9,125 nt of DNA. It comes from Betaproteobacteria bacterium. GTDB lineage: Bacteria; Pseudomonadota; Gammaproteobacteria; Burkholderiales; Thiobacillaceae. The stretch covers positions 1-9,125 of the forward strand of contig JAIFLB010000126.1 in assembly GCA_020049245.1 (NCBI GenBank). The letters run 5' to 3'. Below, piece by piece: positions 5,938-9,125 of the stretch (position 1 is the first letter of the stretch; each line of letters begins with the position of its first letter). Both the position numbers and the translations under genes were made by a program. The notes below the pieces were generated by a model, which was not told the origin of the DNA, did no database searches, and worked only from the letters and a program-made list of their open reading frames with translations.

Positions 5938-5975
5938 GCAATAAAAAACGCGGCCGAAGCCGCGTTTTTTATTGC
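5938..5975. terminator. Bidirectional intrinsic terminator between infA and the cold-shock gene
   Basis: The arms 5938-5954 and 5959-5975 are perfect inverted repeats of 17 bases around a CGAA loop. The inner part is GC-rich (CGCGGC/GCCGCG), followed on either strand by six T. This works as a Rho-independent terminator for infA reading right (55 bases after its stop) and for the cold-shock gene reading left (12 bases after its stop). Confidence 0.93.
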
Positions 5976-5987
5976 TACCTGGGGTGC

Positions 5988-6197
5988 TTAGATCGCTTGG
6001 ATCTTGCTGGCTTGAAGGCCTTTCTTGCCCTGGGTCACTTCGAACTGCACGCGCTGGTTCTCTGCAAGAGTCTTGAAGCCGTTGCTCTGGATTTCGCTGA
6101 AATGCGCGAACAGATCTTCACCGCCTTGATCGGGGGTGATAAAGCCGAAGCCCTTGGAATCATTGAACCATTTCACGGTGCCGGTTTGAGTGCTCAT
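5988..6197 (-). CDS. CspA-family cold-shock protein
   Basis: The 69-residue product is a single cold-shock domain, a five-strand beta barrel that binds single-stranded RNA and DNA. It has TGTVKWFNDSKGFGFITPD at the start, with RNP1 KGFGFI at 15-20, and RNP2-like DLFAHF at 28-33. The end, GKKGLQASKIQAI, resembles the usual GPKGxQAxNV tail. Length and motifs are standard. The start codon is preceded by an AAAGGAAAG tract with seven bases between AGGA and ATG. Members act as RNA chaperones or transcription antiterminators, in either cold-induced or constitutive versions; the sequence alone does not say which. The gene has its own promoter and long leader and ends at the hairpin shared with infA. 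Confidence 0.95.
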   Translation of the reverse strand: MSTQTGTVKWFNDSKGFGFITPDQGGEDLFAHFSEIQSNGFKTLAENQRVQFEVTQGKKGLQASKIQAI

Positions 6198-6403
6198 GTA
6201 TCTTTCCTTTAACTATAAATGCGGGCCAGGCCCAAAAAATGCCCAAGCTCAAGGAATGTAACCGAGGGAATTCGAACCGAGACAGCTTCAAACAATGAAG
6301 AAACTGGACAGACCTGATACCACTTAGACAACCACTTGACGCAAGCGCCCGCGCATCATACTCAGTTCTTGCGCCAGTGGGGTGTTTTCAGAGGTGGATT
6401 TTT
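6198..6403 (-). other. Predicted 5' leader of the cold-shock gene
   Basis: If the promoter at 6410-6437 is used, the mRNA has about 206 untranslated bases before the ATG. Long leaders are a hallmark of cold-inducible cspA-type genes, where temperature-dependent folding controls translation. No exact copy of the E. coli cold box was seen, and I did not resolve a stable fold by eye. Confidence 0.4.
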
Positions 6404-6409
6404 TGGGTT

Positions 6410-6437
6410 TTTATAAATTGCCAGCGGGGTCGCTCAA
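6410..6437 (-). promoter_or_regulatory. Candidate sigma70-type promoter for the cold-shock gene
   Basis: Reading leftwards, TTGAGC (6432-6437, 4 of 6 to consensus), a 16-base spacer and TATAAA (6410-6415, 5 of 6) form the best promoter pair in this region. Transcription would begin near 6403. Confidence 0.5.
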
Positions 6438-6483
6438 AAAGTTCAAATTTTATTCATCGCCTGTCTCCTTTGCTTCGCCTCAT

Positions 6484-6504
6484 GCGGGCTGGATAATTGC
6501 CCGC
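6484..6504 (+). promoter_or_regulatory. Small hairpin upstream of the efflux adaptor gene
   Basis: GCGGGC (6484-6489) pairs with GCCCGC (6499-6504) around a nine-base loop, 32 bases before the ATG of the adaptor gene. No T-run follows, so it is not a standard terminator. It may be leader structure; its function is unknown. Confidence 0.3.
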
Positions 6505-6536
6505 CTCAGCTTCCCTTGAGCGATTGCCAATCTGTG

Positions 6537-7772
6537 ATGAACAAGAAAAAAGTCTTTCTGCCCGTGCTGTTGCTGGCACTCGGCATCGGTGGTTTTGTCG
6601 CGCTGAAATCGACGCGGCCGAAGCCGCCGGTTGCGCCGGTCAAGGAACCAGTCTGGCATGTGCAGACGATGACTGCTGAACTGGCCAGCATCAGCCCGGT
6701 AACCGCACTGAACGGGCGGGTCGAGAGTCCGGAGCAGACACGCGCCGCCGCGCCTGGGATAGGTCGGGTGTCGCAGGTTCTTGTACGCGAAGGCCAAGCC
6801 ATCTCGCCGGGGCAACTTCTGTTGCAGCTTGACCCGCGTGATTTCAAACCCAAGGTCGATCAAGCGCGCGGCGAAGTGGATGAACTGCAAGCCGCGATTG
6901 CCAGTGAGGAATTGCGTCACAAGGCGGATCTGGATCAACTCGCACAGGAACGGCAATTGCTGGAATTTGCTGCCGCTGATGTCGGTCGGTTTGAAAAGTT
7001 GCGGCAGGAAAATTTCTATTCCCAAAGCGCGGTGGATCAAAGCCGCCAGAATCTGGCGCGGCAGCAAATCACCCTGCGCACTCGGGAATTGGCGGTCGCC
7101 GATCATCGTGCGCGGATGAGCCAGTTGCAGGCGCGCTTGAGCAAGGCGCGCGCCAATCTGGAGCAGGCCGAACTGGCCATGCAGCGTAGTAAGGTGGTTG
7201 CCGAATTTGCCGGCTACGTGGCAAAGGTGGAGGTCGCCGAAGGCGATCAGGTCAACAGCGGCCAGAGCCTGGTCACGTTGTACCCGTCGGCGGGACTGGA
7301 AGTCCGCGCCAAGCTGCCGGCGACGCAGCAGGATGCTTTCATCTCTTCATTGCGCGCTGGCGAGCGCCCCAAAGCGACGGCGTTGGTGGCGGGCGAGTTG
7401 ATTGAATTCACCTTGGTGCGCACCGCTGCCGCCGCCGATACGCGCGGTCTTGACGCGTTTTTTGCCGCCCGCAAAGCCAGCAATAACCTGCGCATCGGTG
7501 AACTGATCAATCTGCAGGTCGCCAGAGCTCCGGTCGGCGAAGCGGTCGCCGTGCCCTACACCGCGCTGTTTGGCGGACGCCAGCTCTACCGGATTGAAGC
7601 GGGTCGACTGAAAGCGCTCGATGTCGAGGTGCTGGGCGATGCCGGTGGCGCCTTCGGCCAGGCCACGCCGCGTTTGCTGGTGCGCAGCCCGGCGCTGAAG
7701 CAGGGCGATACTTTGCTGGTCACGCACCTGCCGAATGCGATGAGCGGATTGAAAGTCGAAGTCGTCAAATGA
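6537..7772 (+). CDS. RND efflux periplasmic adaptor (HlyD/AcrA-type membrane fusion protein)
   Basis: From the ATG at 6537 the protein has 411 residues. It starts with lysines and one hydrophobic segment (VFLPVLLLALGIGGFVAL, about 6-23) that anchors it in the inner membrane; there is no lipobox cysteine. A lipoyl/barrel-sandwich half motif follows (GRVSQVLVREGQAISPGQLLLQLDPRDF, 76-103), then a long alpha-helical hairpin rich in Gln, Glu, Ala and Arg (about 104-215), then the second lipoyl half (AEFAGYVAKVEVAEGDQVNSGQSLVTLYP, 222-250), and beta-barrel and membrane-proximal regions to the end. This order is that of adaptors joining an RND pump to an outer-membrane channel. In-frame TTG (6516) and GTG (6534) are alternative starts; no ribosome site is strong. 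The permease gene follows after 38 bases, so the two form an operon. No TolC-type gene is visible. Confidence 0.9.
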   Translation: MNKKKVFLPVLLLALGIGGFVALKSTRPKPPVAPVKEPVWHVQTMTAELASISPVTALNGRVESPEQTRAAAPGIGRVSQVLVREGQAISPGQLLLQLDPRDFKPKVDQARGEVDELQAAIASEELRHKADLDQLAQERQLLEFAAADVGRFEKLRQENFYSQSAVDQSRQNLARQQITLRTRELAVADHRARMSQLQARLSKARANLEQAELAMQRSKVVAEFAGYVAKVEVAEGDQVNSGQSLVTLYPSAGLEVRAKLPATQQDAFISSLRAGERPKATALVAGELIEFTLVRTAAAADTRGLDAFFAARKASNNLRIGELINLQVARAPVGEAVAVPYTALFGGRQLYRIEAGRLKALDVEVLGDAGGAFGQATPRLLVRSPALKQGDTLLVTHLPNAMSGLKVEVVK

Positions 7773-7810
7773 AGTCCGACCGTTGAAATGCAACCGATAA
7801 AGATCACGCC

Positions 7811-9125
7811 ATGAAACGCCAGGACCTGCTCGGTACCTTTGTCCACCATCCGGTGGCGGCCAATCTGTTCATGCTGATTCTGATGCTGGCTGGCTTGTAT
7901 GCCGTGTCCAAGCTGAATGTTCAGTTCTTCCCCAATTTCAATCTCGATTTTGTCAGCGTGCGCGTCGAGTGGCGCGGCGCGGCGGCGGAGGACGTGGAGG
8001 AAGGACTGACCACGCCGCTGGAACAGAAGCTGAAATCGGTGTCCGGCATCAAACATGTCACGTCCACCTCCAGCCAGGGCATCAGCTCGATTTCCATCGA
8101 GTTCAAGGAAGGCACCGATCCGATCAGCGCGGTGGACGAGGTCAAGCAGGCGGTCGATCAGTTCCGCAACTTGCCACAGGACGCCGAGCCGCCGGAAGTC
8201 AGTCGGGTGATTCGTTATGAACCGATCGCCCACATTCTGCTGACCGGCGGCAGCTTGCCGGAATTGCGCCAGCTGGCGCGCAAGTACGAGCAGGAGTTGC
8301 TTGGTCGCGGCATCGACAAGGTCGATCTGATCGGCTTGCCGGATGAGGAAGTCTCCATCACCGTGCCCAGCCAGGAACTCGAACGTCTGGGGCTGACGCT
8401 GGACCAGGTGGCGACGCGGTTGAGCCAGACCAACCGCGATCTGCCAGCCGGCAAGGTGGGCGAAGGCGAGGTGCAGCGCGAAGTACGCGGCGTCAATCTG
8501 CGCCGCGATCCGCGCGACTACCAGGATTTGCCGCTGGTGACGGAAACCGGCAGCCGCATCGAACTCGGACAAGTTGCGCAGATCGAGCGCGGTCCGCGCG
8601 ACAACAGCCTGTTTCTTGAGGTGAATGGCCAGCCGGCGGTCGAGTTGTTTCTCAAGCGGGCTGAAACCGGCAACTCGCTGACTGCCGCCAAAATACTGAA
8701 TACCTGGCTGGAGGAGGCGCGACCCAAACTGCCCCCGACCATCCAGCTAACCGTGTATGACGAAGTCTGGACCCTGATCGAGGATCGTATCGGGCTGCTG
8801 GTCAGCAATGGTATCCAGGGCCTAGTCATCGTCGTGTTCATCCTGCTGCTGTTTCTCAACGGACGCGTCACCGCCTGGGTGGCGATGGGCATTCCCACCG
8901 CATTTTTGGCAACGCTGGCGGTGGTCTGGCTGGTCGGCGGATCGATCAACATGATCAGCCTGTTCGCACTGATCATGGCGCTCGGGGTGATCGTGGACGA
9001 CGCGATCGTGGTCGGCGAGGACGCCTACGCGCACCACAAGATGGGCGAGAACCCGATGTACGCATCGGAAGGGGGTGCGCGCCGCATGTTCTGGCCGGTG
9101 GTCGCCTCCAGCCTGACCACGGTAG
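7811..9125 (+). CDS. Efflux RND transporter permease, N-terminal 438 residues (cut by window end)
   Basis: The frame is open from the ATG at 7811 to the end of the window, covering less than half of a protein family of about 1,000-1,050 residues. It shows the RND plan: a first membrane helix (about 17-35), the KLNVQFFPNFNLDFVSVRVEW segment, the porter domain with TTPLEQKLKSVSGIKHVTSTSSQG (67-90), and then helices 2 to 4 from about residue 334. Helix 4 holds ALGVIVDDAIVVGED with the proton-relay pair Asp396-Asp397, equivalent to Asp407-Asp408 of AcrB. The motif normally reads VVEN; here it is VVGED. With the adaptor just upstream it should form a proton-driven tripartite exporter. Substrates cannot be read from the sequence; a drug/hydrophobe (HAE-like) class is more likely than the heavy-metal class. 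It is the last gene in the window and lacks its stop codon. Confidence 0.92.
   Translation, partial: MKRQDLLGTFVHHPVAANLFMLILMLAGLYAVSKLNVQFFPNFNLDFVSVRVEWRGAAAEDVEEGLTTPLEQKLKSVSGIKHVTSTSSQGISSISIEFKEGTDPISAVDEVKQAVDQFRNLPQDAEPPEVSRVIRYEPIAHILLTGGSLPELRQLARKYEQELLGRGIDKVDLIGLPDEEVSITVPSQELERLGLTLDQVATRLSQTNRDLPAGKVGEGEVQREVRGVNLRRDPRDYQDLPLVTETGSRIELGQVAQIERGPRDNSLFLEVNGQPAVELFLKRAETGNSLTAAKILNTWLEEARPKLPPTIQLTVYDEVWTLIEDRIGLLVSNGIQGLVIVVFILLLFLNGRVTAWVAMGIPTAFLATLAVVWLVGGSINMISLFALIMALGVIVDDAIVVGEDAYAHHKMGENPMYASEGGARRMFWPVVASSLTTV

Noticed and set aside
6443..6457. Four-codon mini-ORF (MNKI) on the - strand after an AAGGAGA
   Set aside because: It is too short for meaning and lies upstream of the proposed cold-shock promoter, so it would not be in that transcript.
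7586..8572. 328-codon open frame antisense to the adaptor and permease genes
   Set aside because: It spans the junction of two clear + strand genes and shows no recognisable domain; it is a codon-bias shadow.
1..9125. tRNA, rRNA, CRISPR array, insertion sequence or attachment site
   Set aside because: I looked for cloverleaf, spaced-repeat, transposase and terminal-repeat signals by eye and found none.

Overview
The window is GC-rich, gene-dense proteobacterial chromosome, most likely from a betaproteobacterium, with a gammaproteobacterium as the alternative. The basis is the gene set (TruC, YaeQ, a YbcJ-type S4 protein, DUF2288, a Rap1a/Tai-like protein, E. coli-type Pgm) and a translation initiation factor IF-1 with the C-terminal extension I associate with second IF-1 copies in Betaproteobacteria. 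No transposase, integrase, tRNA, rRNA or CRISPR array is visible. The window opens inside or at the very start of one gene and ends inside another.

Left part (1-3102, all + strand): a Met-rich DUF302 protein; a 339-base gap with short repeats; a secreted Rap1a/Tai-like protein with four Cys; tRNA pseudouridine-65 synthase TruC starting one base after it; then a tight cluster of DUF2288, YaeQ and an S4 RNA-binding protein. The last gene is the most interesting local anomaly. Its body is clearly a YbcJ-like S4 protein, but its reading frame has no usable start. The natural ATG overlaps the yaeQ stop (ATGA) and lies one base out of frame, so the gene is frameshifted, mis-sequenced or started unusually.

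Middle (3136-5400): a small secreted Cys-containing protein on the - strand, then a divergent region of about 320 bases, then phosphoglucomutase (pgm) on the + strand, full length and with all active-site motifs.

Right part (5401-9125): infA (+) and a CspA-family cold-shock gene (-) converge on a 17-bp perfect hairpin that can end transcription both ways. The cold-shock gene has a plausible sigma70-type promoter and a predicted leader of about 200 bases. Divergent from it is an efflux pair: a membrane-anchored HlyD/AcrA-type adaptor and an RND permease cut by the window end at about residue 438.

Most of this is housekeeping DNA. I did not find a convincing new multi-gene system. The observations most worth checking are the S4 reading frame, the orphan Rap1a/Tai-like gene, the small Cys-containing exported protein, the infA/cspA convergent pair and the Met-rich DUF302 protein.
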